Shown here: piece by piece, positions 26,001 through 33,063 of the stretch
Position numbering within the stretch: position 1 is the stretch's first letter
Layout: each line of letters starts with the position of its first letter
DNA from: RGIG8306 sp964566025
GTDB taxonomy: Bacteria > Bacillota > Clostridia > Lachnospirales > Lachnospiraceae
NCBI GenBank assembly: GCA_964566025.1
Contig: CAZMHF010000015.1
Coordinates: 1-41,283, forward strand
DNA length: 41,283 nucleotides
Direction: 5' to 3'
The notes under the pieces: model-generated
What the model saw: the letters and a program-made list of their open reading frames with translations, nothing else
Databases searched by the model: none
What the model was told of the DNA's origin: nothing
Program-made: the position numbers and the translations under genes

Positions 26001-26580
26001 CTATAAGGAAGTATCTGAGCGTTATGAGGAATATAAATTCCATTATGATGATTTAATAAAAGGTGAAGAAGAATTAGTCAAAGCGATTGATGAATTAGAC
26101 ACAGGAATGCGCCAACAATTTAATGAACAATTTGCAAAAATCCAAGTGGAATTCCATGAAGTGTTTAAGCAATTATTTGGTGGCGGTCATGCTAGCTTGC
26201 ACCTTGTAGAGGGTGAAGATGTAATTGATGCAGGTATTCAAATTATTTCACAACCTCCTGGAAAGAAGCTACAAAATATGATGCAATTATCGGGTGGAGA
26301 AAAAGCATTAACTGCGATTGCGCTATTATTCGCAATTCAAAATCTAAAACCATCACCATTTTGTCTGTTGGATGAAATTGAAGCGGCGCTTGACGATTCA
26401 AATGTCACACGCTTTGCAAAATATTTGCACAAGCTAACAAAGCACACACAATTCATTTTGATTTCACATCGTCGTGGTACCATGGTTCTTGCAGATCGCT
26501 TGTATGGTATTACTATGCAAGAAAAAGGTGTATCGGCACTAGTGAGTGTTAGCTTAATTGAACAAGAATTAGATGAATAA
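23020..26580 (+). CDS. smc: Chromosome partition protein SMC
   Basis: A 1186-residue condensin ATPase that loops and segregates the nucleoid with ScpAB (not in this window). Walker A GPNGSGKS is at 31-38, and two long coiled coils flank a hinge at roughly 520-670 beginning HGVVADLIKVD. The C-loop LSGGEKAL is at about 1090 and Walker B DE at 1118-1119 (LLDEIEAALDD). It is full length for the family with no frameshift. ftsY starts ten bases after its stop. Confidence 0.97.
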   Translation: MYLKNIEVQGFKSFANKIDFEFHNGITCIVGPNGSGKSNVADAVRWVLGEQSAKQLRGASMQDVIFSGTETRKAQGYAYVAITLDNSDHRLNVDYEEVTVSRCVYRSGESEYKINNTICRLRDVHELFYDTGIGKEGYSIIGQGQIDKILSNKPEERRELFDEAVGIVKYKRRKQVTLKKLTSARDNLLRLSDIMSELERQVGPLEKQSTAAKTYLALYEKLKKLEINLFVLDSRMIKAELEELSKRKKIVDEDLATSQQDLEKLKIQNADVNEKLKEIEDKIDTNRDISSNLAVKKNTLQGQIDVLTEQIKADEANSLLMNNRLKDITEAIERLDDERKKHEYENDKLNSLAQQEEEEVSSAKEELQRIEKQIDEIHNAIENDKKSIISLLNEKSDLGAKLQHFETMIENSRVRREEFTAKILDKKSEEEKHSSILRNAEKEHSRIREEMVGLRSALDTYNRKKSMIQNELSVMENTILDKKNEYHALKTKSDSLKNLEERYEGYGQSIKRVMEARSKLGKVHGVVADLIKVDARYEVAIEIALGGAIQNVVTQDQQTAKNCINYLKSNKYGRATFLPLEEIKNQGAFSKPEALKEVGAIGVASSLVKVDPLFKNVKESLLGRILVVDTLDHAASIARKYHSSIRIVTLEGELLSQGGAMTGGTFRNTSNLLGRKNEISQLDEEAKTILKEYDDLLLKQKEVKDNLQAATESYEKYARSLQEKILKENDTRLRMDQAKERLEEVRILLADLTNEKAEFDQVLKEARDEKKQIETAIFENANQNTSSEETVSQSSVELTQLQKRKETISQHIIELQLDYQKMIQSSEFADENHKRILGEISKLSMESATITESLKENTANSLARNEGILAIRESILEKETLIGEADKIVQSFTKQREELKLEQSDFFAQLDSISGRINKLNLEVVRIDTQMENKQKHLHTQTNLLWDEYETMPSEAIAAFDDSFSDMPSMRREIAGYKAEIKALGNVNINAIEDYKEVSERYEEYKFHYDDLIKGEEELVKAIDELDTGMRQQFNEQFAKIQVEFHEVFKQLFGGGHASLHLVEGEDVIDAGIQIISQPPGKKLQNMMQLSGGEKALTAIALLFAIQNLKPSPFCLLDEIEAALDDSNVTRFAKYLHKLTKHTQFILISHRRGTMVLADRLYGITMQEKGVSALVSVSLIEQELDE

Positions 26581-26590
26581 GGGGATTAGT

Positions 26591-27529
26591 ATGAGTGAAA
26601 AAAAAGGTTTTTTTTCGAAACTAGTTAGTGGATTAACAAAATCACGTAATCATATTGCAACAGGTCTTAAAAATGTATTTAATGGCTTTAGCGAGATTAA
26701 TGATGATTTTTATGAAGAGCTAGAAGAAGTTTTGATTATGGCAGATATGGGTGTTCGGACAACCGATATAATTTTAGAAAAACTAAAAGATGAGGTCAAA
26801 GATCAAAAAATTAAAAAAGCGAGTGAATGTAGAGATATTCTAATTTCGATTATTCGAGAGCAAATGGATTTAGGTGAGAATGCCTACGATTTTGAGACGC
26901 AAAAATCGGTTGTGTTGGTGATTGGTGTCAATGGTGTTGGAAAAACCACATCGATTGGAAAAATCGCAGCAGGACTTCGCGCGAAAAAAACGGTTATGTT
27001 AGCCGCTGCTGATACATTTCGTGCAGGTGCTATCGAACAATTAACAGAATGGGCTCATCGGGCAAATGTGCCAATCGTGGCTCAAAAAGAAGGTGCTGAT
27101 CCAGCAGCTGTGGTATTTGATGCCATTGCTTCGGCTAAAGCAAAGAATATTGATATTTTGATTTGTGATACAGCGGGACGATTGCACAATAAGAAAAATC
27201 TAATGGATGAATTGAAAAAAATTAATCGCATTATTGATAAAGAGTGTCCAGAGTATTTCAGGGAAACGCTAATTGTGTTGGATGCGACAACTGGTCAAAA
27301 TGCATTAGAGCAAGCAAAGGTTTTTATGGAAAGTGCCGAAATAACAGGTATTATCCTAACGAAGATGGACGGAACGGCTAAGGGCGGAATTGCGGTAGCG
27401 ATTCAAGCAGAACTTGGTATTCCAGTGAAATATATTGGCGTTGGAGAAAAAATCGAAGATCTTCAAAAATTTAATTCCAATGATTTTGTAGAAGCGATGT
27501 TTAAGGAGGAGACGAATGCTAACACTTGA
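26591..27529 (+). CDS. ftsY: Signal recognition particle receptor FtsY
   Basis: The SRP receptor GTPase that docks Ffh-ribosome complexes at the membrane. The 312-residue NG protein has G1 GVNGVGKTT (Lys118), ADTFRAGAIEQL, DTAGRL and TKMDGTAKGG. It begins MSEKKGFFSKLVSGLTKSR, without the long acidic A domain of enterobacteria, as is usual in Firmicutes. An in-frame ATG at 26573 lies inside smc and is disfavoured; AAGGGG supports 26591. Its last 14 bases overlap ilvA. Confidence 0.96.
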   Translation: MSEKKGFFSKLVSGLTKSRNHIATGLKNVFNGFSEINDDFYEELEEVLIMADMGVRTTDIILEKLKDEVKDQKIKKASECRDILISIIREQMDLGENAYDFETQKSVVLVIGVNGVGKTTSIGKIAAGLRAKKTVMLAAADTFRAGAIEQLTEWAHRANVPIVAQKEGADPAAVVFDAIASAKAKNIDILICDTAGRLHNKKNLMDELKKINRIIDKECPEYFRETLIVLDATTGQNALEQAKVFMESAEITGIILTKMDGTAKGGIAVAIQAELGIPVKYIGVGEKIEDLQKFNSNDFVEAMFKEETNANT

Positions 27530-28727
27530 GAAGTTTGAAGAAGCATCAGAAATTGTTCGTGAAGTGACACAAGAAACCAAGATTATTTATAGCGAATATT
27601 TTAGTGATGCAACTGGCAATAAAGTGTACTTTAAACCAGAAAATATGCAATTTACAGGAGCGTATAAGCTTCGAGGTGCCTATTATAAAATTAGTCGCCT
27701 TACACAAGAAGAGCGAGAAATTGGCTTAATTGCTGCTTCGGCAGGGAATCATGCACAAGGCGTAGCTTTTGCTGCAAAACGGTTTAATTGTAAAGCAGTT
27801 ATCGTTATGCCAACGACAACACCTCTTATCAAGGTCAATCGTACAAAAAGCTATGGTGCAGAAGTTGTGTTGTTTGGTGATGAATACGATGAGGCGTGTG
27901 CACATGCGCAGGAGCTTGCCAAAACAAAAGGCTATACATTTATTCACCCATTTAATGATTTAGATGTTGTTGCTGGGCAAGGAAGCATTGCAATGGAGAT
28001 TATTAAGGAGCTTCCGACGGTTGACTATATCTTATGTCCAATCGGTGGAGGTGGATTGGTTACTGGTGTAGCAACACTTGCAAAAATGCTAAATCCCAAA
28101 ATAAAAGTGATTGGCGTAGAACCAAGTGGAGCGGCTTGTATGCGTGATTCAATCGAGCAAGATAAGATTGTGACGTTGCCTTCAATTAGTACAATTGCAG
28201 ATGGTACCGCCGTTAAAACACCTGGTGATATATTATTTCCTTATGTCAAGGAGAATGTGGACGAGGTGATTACGGTTGACGATGAAGAATTAATCGTTGC
28301 CTTTTTAGATATGATTGAAAGCCACAAAATGGTTGTTGAAAATTCTGGACTTCTTTCTGTTGCCGCATTGAAACATTTGGATGTTTCCAATAAAAAGATT
28401 GTATCTATTTTAAGTGGTGGCAATATGGACGTTATTACGATGTCCTCTGTTGTTCAACATGGCTTGATTCAGCGAGGGCGTATATTTACCGTTTCCGTAT
28501 TATTGCCAGACAAGCCAGGAGAACTAGTAAAAGTATCCTCTTGCATTTCCAATAGCAATGGAAATATCATTAAGTTAGAGCACAATCAGTTTATTTCCAT
28601 CAATCGTAATGCTGCAGTGGAGCTTCGTATTACAGTTGAGGCATATGGACATGAACATAAAGACCAAATCGTTAAAAATTTAGAGCAGGAAGGTTATAAA
28701 CCGAAGCTTGTGAAACCGAATTTGTAA
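27516..28727 (+). CDS. ilvA: Threonine ammonia-lyase (single C-terminal ACT-type domain)
   Basis: A PLP enzyme that deaminates threonine to 2-oxobutyrate, feeding isoleucine synthesis or propionate formation. The 403-residue length with one C-terminal ACT-like domain (about 325-403, FTVSVLLPDKPGELVKVS) matches the medium-length class. The PLP Lys is K51 in TGAYKLRGAYYK, where TGSFK is more common. SAGNHAQG and GGGGLVTGVA bind the cofactor phosphate. GGAGGAG sits inside ftsY and the reading frames overlap by 14 bases, so translation is coupled. Amino-acid metabolism is out of place in this SRP cluster. A hairpin follows. Confidence 0.93.
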   Translation: MLTLEKFEEASEIVREVTQETKIIYSEYFSDATGNKVYFKPENMQFTGAYKLRGAYYKISRLTQEEREIGLIAASAGNHAQGVAFAAKRFNCKAVIVMPTTTPLIKVNRTKSYGAEVVLFGDEYDEACAHAQELAKTKGYTFIHPFNDLDVVAGQGSIAMEIIKELPTVDYILCPIGGGGLVTGVATLAKMLNPKIKVIGVEPSGAACMRDSIEQDKIVTLPSISTIADGTAVKTPGDILFPYVKENVDEVITVDDEELIVAFLDMIESHKMVVENSGLLSVAALKHLDVSNKKIVSILSGGNMDVITMSSVVQHGLIQRGRIFTVSVLLPDKPGELVKVSSCISNSNGNIIKLEHNQFISINRNAAVELRITVEAYGHEHKDQIVKNLEQEGYKPKLVKPNL

Positions 28728-28787
28728 ATTTTCAAATTCGTATGGTTTGTGTTAGGATAAGAGTAAGAATGGCTCATAAATAAAAGT

Positions 28788-28827
28788 GCTTGTCAAGAAA
28801 AAACACTTGACAAGCCTTTCTTGTTTT
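28788..28827 (+). terminator. Hairpin and T-rich tract after ilvA
   Basis: GCTTGTCAAG (28788-28797) and CTTGACAAGC (28806-28815) form a perfect ten-pair stem with an eight-base A-rich loop; CTTTCTTGTTTT follows. The 3' arm also carries the -35 box of the next promoter. Confidence 0.7.
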
Positions 28828-28835
28828 GATATGAT
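28807..28835 (+). promoter_or_regulatory. Sigma-A promoter for ylxM-ffh, embedded in the terminator hairpin
   Basis: TTGACA (28807-28812), 17-base spacer, TATGAT (28830-28835), 37 bases before the ylxM start. The -35 is part of a perfect inverted repeat. Confidence 0.8.
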
Positions 28836-28872
28836 ACAAAACGTCGTATGTTATAAAGGAGTGAAACGTGTG

Positions 28873-29217
28873 ATGGAGAAGATATTATTTCAAACATTGC
28901 TTTATGACTTTTACGGTGAGTTGTTGACAGCACACCAAAAAGAAATCTATGAGAAAGTGATTTTCGATGATCTTTCTTATCAAGAAATTGCCAACGAAAA
29001 AGGCATTTCAAGACAAGGAGCACACGATTTAGTGAAGCGTTGTCATTCAATTTTGGAAGGCTATGAAAACAAACTTCAGCTTGTCGACAAGTTTATGAAA
29101 ATCAAAGCTTCAATATATCAAATTGACGAAGCCGTTCGAACACTTGATGAGTCGAACCTTGCTATAAGCAAACAAGCAATCAGCAAACTAACCGATGAGG
29201 TTATTCAAATTTTTTAA
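28873..29217 (+). CDS. ylxM: YlxM family DNA-binding protein (SRP operon)
   Basis: A 114-residue sigma-70 region 4-like helix-turn-helix protein encoded with ffh across Firmicutes and Mollicutes. In streptococci it associates with SRP and modulates Ffh/FtsY activity. LYDFYGELLTAHQKEIYEKV and LSYQEIANEKGISRQGAHDLVKRC show the HTH. AAAGGAG supports the ATG at 28873 or GTG at 28870; earlier frame starts lie within the promoter region and are rejected. ffh starts 21 bases later. Confidence 0.9.
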   Translation: MEKILFQTLLYDFYGELLTAHQKEIYEKVIFDDLSYQEIANEKGISRQGAHDLVKRCHSILEGYENKLQLVDKFMKIKASIYQIDEAVRTLDESNLAISKQAISKLTDEVIQIF

Positions 29218-29238
29218 CGAAACAACGTGGAGAGCATT

Positions 29239-30582
29239 ATGGCATTTGAAAGTTTATCAACAAAATTACAAAATGTTTTTAAGGGCTTGCGCGGTAAAGG
29301 GCGTTTGTCTGAAGCAGATGTAAAAGCTGCTATGAAAGAAGTGAAGATGGCACTTCTTGAAGCTGATGTCAACTTTAAAGTCGTTAAAAACTTTATTGCG
29401 ACGGTGAGTGAGAGAGCGATTGGTTCAGATGTGATGAATTCTTTGACACCTGGACAAATGGTTATTAAGATTGTAAATGAAGAGCTAGTCAATTTGATGG
29501 GTTCAGAAACAACGGAAATCAAGCTAAAACCATCCAATGAAATCACTGTTATTATGATGGCGGGTTTACAAGGTGCAGGTAAAACGACAACGGCAGCAAA
29601 ATTAGCTGCAAAAATGAAATCAAAAGGACGTAATCCACTCCTAGTGGCGTGTGATATTTATCGTCCAGCAGCGATTGAGCAATTGAAAATCAATGGTGAA
29701 AAATTAGGCGTCGATGTCTTTTCGATGGGGAATCAACACAAGCCACTTGATATTGCAAAAGCCGCATATGCACATGCACAAAAAAATGGTCATAACATAA
29801 TCTTTATTGATACAGCGGGTCGACTTCATATTGATGAAGAGATGATGGACGAACTCGTTTCAATTAAACAGGAATTAGAGGTTTATCAAAGTATCTTAGT
29901 TGTTGATGCGATGACTGGTCAAGACGCCGTAAATGTCGCTACAACCTTTAATGAACAAATTGAAATTGATGGTGTTGTATTGACAAAACTCGATGGTGAT
30001 ACACGTGGTGGTGCTGCATTATCCATTCGCCAAGTGACAGGAAAACCGATTCTCTACATTGGTATGGGAGAAAAGTTAACAGAGCTTGAGCAATTTTATC
30101 CGGATCGTATGGCAAATCGTATATTAGGTATGGGAGATATTCTTACCTTAATCGAGAAAGCTGAGCAAAACGTATCAGAAGAGCAAGCCAAAAAGATGGC
30201 TGAAAAACTTAAAAAGAATCAATTTGATTTTAATGATTACCTAGAACAATTTCAACAAATCAAAAACATGGGCGGTATTGGTGAAATCATGAAAAGCATG
30301 CCTGGTATGGGTATGGGGATGCCAAATGTTCCTGATGTAGATGAAAAACAGCTAGGCAAAGTCGAAGCGATGATTTATTCGATGACATTAGAAGAAAGAG
30401 CTAATCCAAATTTACTAAATCCATCACGCAAAAATCGTATTGCACGAGGTGCGGGTGTTGATATAGCAGAGGTTAATCGTCTTGTGAAGCAGTATGAGCA
30501 AAGCAAAAAGATGATGAAACAACTTCCAGGAATGCTGGGAGGTAAAGGTGGTAGAAAAGGAAAATTTAAATTTCCTTTCTAA
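29239..30582 (+). CDS. ffh: Signal recognition particle protein Ffh (SRP54)
   Basis: The GTPase subunit of SRP that binds 4.5S/6S RNA and signal sequences. The 448-residue protein has N and G domains with G1 GLQGAGKTT (Lys115), CDIYRPAAIEQL, DTAGRL and TKLDGDTRGG. The Met-rich M domain runs from about 300, including KSMPGMGMGMPN and the RNA-binding SRKNRIARGAG. GGAG fixes the ATG at 29239; the upstream in-frame GTG has no site. It precedes rpsP by 39 bases with no terminator. Confidence 0.97.
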   Translation: MAFESLSTKLQNVFKGLRGKGRLSEADVKAAMKEVKMALLEADVNFKVVKNFIATVSERAIGSDVMNSLTPGQMVIKIVNEELVNLMGSETTEIKLKPSNEITVIMMAGLQGAGKTTTAAKLAAKMKSKGRNPLLVACDIYRPAAIEQLKINGEKLGVDVFSMGNQHKPLDIAKAAYAHAQKNGHNIIFIDTAGRLHIDEEMMDELVSIKQELEVYQSILVVDAMTGQDAVNVATTFNEQIEIDGVVLTKLDGDTRGGAALSIRQVTGKPILYIGMGEKLTELEQFYPDRMANRILGMGDILTLIEKAEQNVSEEQAKKMAEKLKKNQFDFNDYLEQFQQIKNMGGIGEIMKSMPGMGMGMPNVPDVDEKQLGKVEAMIYSMTLEERANPNLLNPSRKNRIARGAGVDIAEVNRLVKQYEQSKKMMKQLPGMLGGKGGRKGKFKFPF

Positions 30583-30621
30583 ATATATAAACTAAACATA
30601 ATACGTTGGAGGAATTAGAAC

Positions 30622-30867
30622 ATGGCAGTAAAGATGAGATTGAAAAGAATGGGACAAAAAAAGAAACCTTTTTACAGAATCGTAGTAGCAGATTCAAGAT
30701 CACCAAGAGATGGTAGATTTATTGAAGAAATCGGTTATTATGATCCAACACAAGAGCCAAGCGTAATCAAATTCAATGAAGAATTAGCTAAAAAATGGTT
30801 ACAAACTGGTGCTCAACCAACAGAAACAGTTGGGAAACTTTTGAAAATTGCAGGTATTGAAAAATAA
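30622..30867 (+). CDS. rpsP: 30S ribosomal protein S16
   Basis: An 81-residue S16 with the standard start MAVKMRLKRMGQKKKPFYRIVVADSRSPRDGRFIE, quoted in part: AVKMRLKRMG, then KKPFYRIVVADSRSPRDG. It binds 16S rRNA early in 30S assembly. GGAGG is well spaced. It leads the conserved rpsP-khpA-rimM-trmD-rplS segment. Confidence 0.97.
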   Translation: MAVKMRLKRMGQKKKPFYRIVVADSRSPRDGRFIEEIGYYDPTQEPSVIKFNEELAKKWLQTGAQPTETVGKLLKIAGIEK

Positions 30868-30890
30868 TTTGCAAGCGGAGGTGTAATTCT

Positions 30891-31118
30891 ATGAAAGATT
30901 TAATCGAAACAATTGCAAAAGAACTTGTTGAATTTCCTGAAAAAGTTGTCGTAACCGAAGTTGAAAACGAAGGCATCGTTACAATCAAGCTAAAAGTAGC
31001 CGATTCAGATGTTGGAAAAGTAATTGGAAAACAAGGACGTATTGCAAAAGCATTACGTACCGTTTTAAAAGCTGCAACAACAAATCAAGATAAAAAATAT
31101 ACACTTGATATTCAATAA
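30891..31118 (+). CDS. khpA: KH-domain RNA-binding protein KhpA (YlqC)
   Basis: A 75-residue single KH-domain protein. The GxxG loop lies in VIGKQGRIAKALR, with the preceding strand TIKLKVADSDVGK. In Gram-positives KhpA forms a dimer with KhpB and binds many small RNAs and mRNAs, affecting cell division and length. AGCGGAGG precedes the start. Its usual place between rpsP and rimM is kept here. A large palindrome separates it from rimM. Confidence 0.93.
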   Translation: MKDLIETIAKELVEFPEKVVVTEVENEGIVTIKLKVADSDVGKVIGKQGRIAKALRTVLKAATTNQDKKYTLDIQ

Positions 31119-31127
31119 GCAATTACA

Positions 31128-31157
31128 AAAAGGAGGATCGCATGCGATGCTCCTTTT
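31128..31157. other. Near-perfect 30-bp palindrome between khpA and rimM
   Basis: AAAAGGAG (31128-31135) pairs with CTCCTTTT (31150-31157). Inside it ATCGC/GCGAT (31137-31148) continues the stem across one G-G mismatch, leaving a tight CATG loop. The 5' arm holds a consensus Shine-Dalgarno AAGGAGG, five bases before an ATG in the loop. The 3' arm ends in TTTT only, so termination would be weak. Confidence 0.75.
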
Positions 31158-31178
31158 ACAATATAGGGAGCAATTATC

Positions 31179-31718
31179 ATGGAAGATTACTTAAGAATTG
31201 GCGTTGTTACAGGAACTCACGGACTAAAAGGCGAGGTGAAGGTTTTTCCAACGACTGATGAAGTGGATCGTTTTAAAAAGATTAAAAAAGTATATTGCGT
31301 GATTCAAAAGGGCGTTCGCACTCAGAAAGAAGAATTTGTATTCGAAATTGAAAGTGCTCGCCAAAATCAAAAATTTATCTTGTTGAAATTTAAGGGGTAT
31401 GATCATATTAACGATGTTGAATTCTTAAAACAACAGGATTTATTAATTACGCGTGAGCAATCATCGCCTTTGCGTGAACATGAGAATTTTATCGTGGATT
31501 TGATTGGCTTAACGGTAATCAATCATGAGAACCAACAGATACTCGGTGAATTGATTGATGTTTTGCAAACGGGCGCAAATGATGTATATGTTGTGAAAAT
31601 GGAAGATGGCAAGGAGCTTATGTTGCCCGCCATTCGAGAATGTATACTTGATGTAAATATTCAAACAAACAAAATGTATGTCCATCTATTAGAGGGACTA
31701 ATGGAGCTGTTATCATGA
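31179..31718 (+). CDS. rimM: Ribosome maturation factor RimM
   Basis: A 179-residue 16S rRNA processing factor that binds S19 in the 30S head. The N-terminal RimM domain begins LRIGVVTGTHGLKGEVKVFPTTD (quoted segments GVVTGTHGLKGEV and FPTTD). The PRC barrel follows from about residue 100, with DLIGLTVINHENQQILGE and MLPAIRECILDVN. GGGAG lies before the ATG. The stop overlaps trmD (ATGA). Confidence 0.95.
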   Translation: MEDYLRIGVVTGTHGLKGEVKVFPTTDEVDRFKKIKKVYCVIQKGVRTQKEEFVFEIESARQNQKFILLKFKGYDHINDVEFLKQQDLLITREQSSPLREHENFIVDLIGLTVINHENQQILGELIDVLQTGANDVYVVKMEDGKELMLPAIRECILDVNIQTNKMYVHLLEGLMELLS

Positions 31719-32428
31719 AATTTCATATTCTAACGCTTTTTCCAGAGATGGTTATGCAAGGGTTGAATACAAGTATAATCAAAAGAGCGATTGAGCAAAA
31801 TAAATTAGACATTCAAGCAATTAACATTCGTGATTATACAAAGGATAAGCATATGAAAGTAGATGATTATCCATATGGTGGCGGTGCGGGGATGCTTATG
31901 CAGGCACAGCCTATTTTTGATGCGTATCAAGCGATAAAAAGTCCTAATAAAAATAAAACGCGCGTTGTGTATTTAACACCATGGGGAAAGCCATTTAATC
32001 AAGAAATGGCAAAAGAATTTTCAAAAGAGGAAGAACTGATTTTACTTTGTGGGCATTATGAGGGAGTTGATGAGAGAGTACTAGATGAAATTGTTACAGA
32101 TGCTGTCTCTATCGGTGATTTTGTTTTGACAGGTGGTGAATTACCTGCTATGGTCATGGTGGATGCAATTGGACGATTAGTGCCAGGCGTTTTAAATAAC
32201 GAAGAATCCTTTGTATATGAGTCCTTTTATGATAATTTATTAGAACATCCTCAATATACACGTCCTGAAGTTTTTCATGAAAAGAGTGTTCCAGAGGTTT
32301 TGTTATCTGGCCATCATAAAAATATCGAAAAATGGCGAATGGAACAATCTAAATTACGAACAAAAAAATATCGTCCTGATTTGTGGGCTAAATATGTGGA
32401 AACTGAGCGTGAAAAAAGCGAAAAATAG
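31715..32428 (+). CDS. trmD: tRNA (guanine-N1)-methyltransferase
   Basis: A SPOUT enzyme forming m1G37 in tRNAs with G36, preventing +1 frameshifts. The 237-residue protein shows the knot region LCGHYEGVDERVLDEI and SIGDFVLTGGELPAM. The N-terminal FHILTLFPEM and GGGAGMLMQAQP are diagnostic, and the C-terminal domain contains LSGHHKNIEKWR. Coupled to rimM by a four-base overlap. rplS follows but has its own promoter. Confidence 0.97.
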   Translation: MKFHILTLFPEMVMQGLNTSIIKRAIEQNKLDIQAINIRDYTKDKHMKVDDYPYGGGAGMLMQAQPIFDAYQAIKSPNKNKTRVVYLTPWGKPFNQEMAKEFSKEEELILLCGHYEGVDERVLDEIVTDAVSIGDFVLTGGELPAMVMVDAIGRLVPGVLNNEESFVYESFYDNLLEHPQYTRPEVFHEKSVPEVLLSGHHKNIEKWRMEQSKLRTKKYRPDLWAKYVETEREKSEK

Positions 32429-32429
32429 C

Positions 32430-32458
32430 TTGCATCTTATGAAATAGTGTGATAGAAT
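32430..32458 (+). promoter_or_regulatory. Sigma-A-type promoter of rplS
   Basis: TTGCAT (32430-32435), 17-base spacer, TAGAAT (32453-32458). It starts just after the trmD stop and would give a leader of about 70 bases. Confidence 0.6.
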
Positions 32459-32464
32459 TATCGA

Positions 32465-32533
32465 GTTGTGTATAAAAAGCGACGGTCCGCTGGCAAAGGT
32501 TATGAACGTCCCAGAATATTTAGGAGGTACAAC
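32465..32533 (+). ncRNA. Possible L19 (rplS) mRNA leader
   Basis: The presumed 5' untranslated leader between the promoter and rplS. GACG (32481-32484) can pair with CGTC (32507-32510), enclosing GC-rich sequence that is unusual for this AT-rich genome. Low-G+C Firmicutes carry a described autoregulatory L19 leader motif at this position. I could not verify the consensus, so this is a positional call. Confidence 0.35.
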
Positions 32534-32908
32534 ATGAGCGAAGAAATCAAGAAGTTAAAACCAAGTGAATTCATCAAATCAATTGAGGATGCTCAATTGA
32601 AAGAAAAAGTGGATCAATTTAATGTAGGTGATACAGTACGTGTTCACGCGATCATTAAAGAGGGTGCTAGAACTAGAATCCAGGTTTACGAAGGAACAGT
32701 TATCAAAAGACAAAATGGTGGAGCTAAAGAAACATTTACAGTTCGTAAACTTTCAAATGGCGTTGGCGTAGAGAAAACTTGGCCATTACATTCACCAAAA
32801 GTTGACCACATTGAAGTGGTTCGTAGAGGTAAAGTTCGTAGAGCGAAATTATTCTACCTTAGAAAACGTACTGGTAAAGCAGCGAAAGTTAAAGAGAAAA
32901 TTAAGTAA
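32534..32908 (+). CDS. rplS: 50S ribosomal protein L19
   Basis: A 124-residue L19 at the 30S-50S interface. Recognised by FNVGDTVRVHAIIKEGARTR, IQVYEGTVIKRQNGG, ETFTVRKLSNGVGVEKTWP and the basic end RGKVRRAKLFYLRKRTGKAA (quoted in separate parts). TAGGAGG fixes the ATG; the frame extends 22 codons upstream into the leader without a start signal. A strong terminator follows. Confidence 0.97.
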   Translation: MSEEIKKLKPSEFIKSIEDAQLKEKVDQFNVGDTVRVHAIIKEGARTRIQVYEGTVIKRQNGGAKETFTVRKLSNGVGVEKTWPLHSPKVDHIEVVRRGKVRRAKLFYLRKRTGKAAKVKEKIK

Positions 32909-32921
32909 ATTGACACAATGT

Positions 32922-32952
32922 AAAAGATGTTTCGAAAGAAACATCTTTTTTT
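32922..32952 (+). terminator. Rho-independent terminator after rplS
   Basis: AAAAGATGTTTC (32922-32933) and GAAACATCTTTT (32938-32949) form a perfect 12-pair stem with a GAAA loop and T-run. TTGACA and TGTCAA just outside could extend the stem. Confidence 0.95.
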
Positions 32953-33063
32953 GTCAAAAGAAGCAGATTGTGATTGCGAGAGAGGATAAATGTTGATAAA
33001 CTAGTAGTGTTGAAAAGTGATTTTAGATAGAATTGCTTAAGTGTTTATTGATGAGGATTTAAA

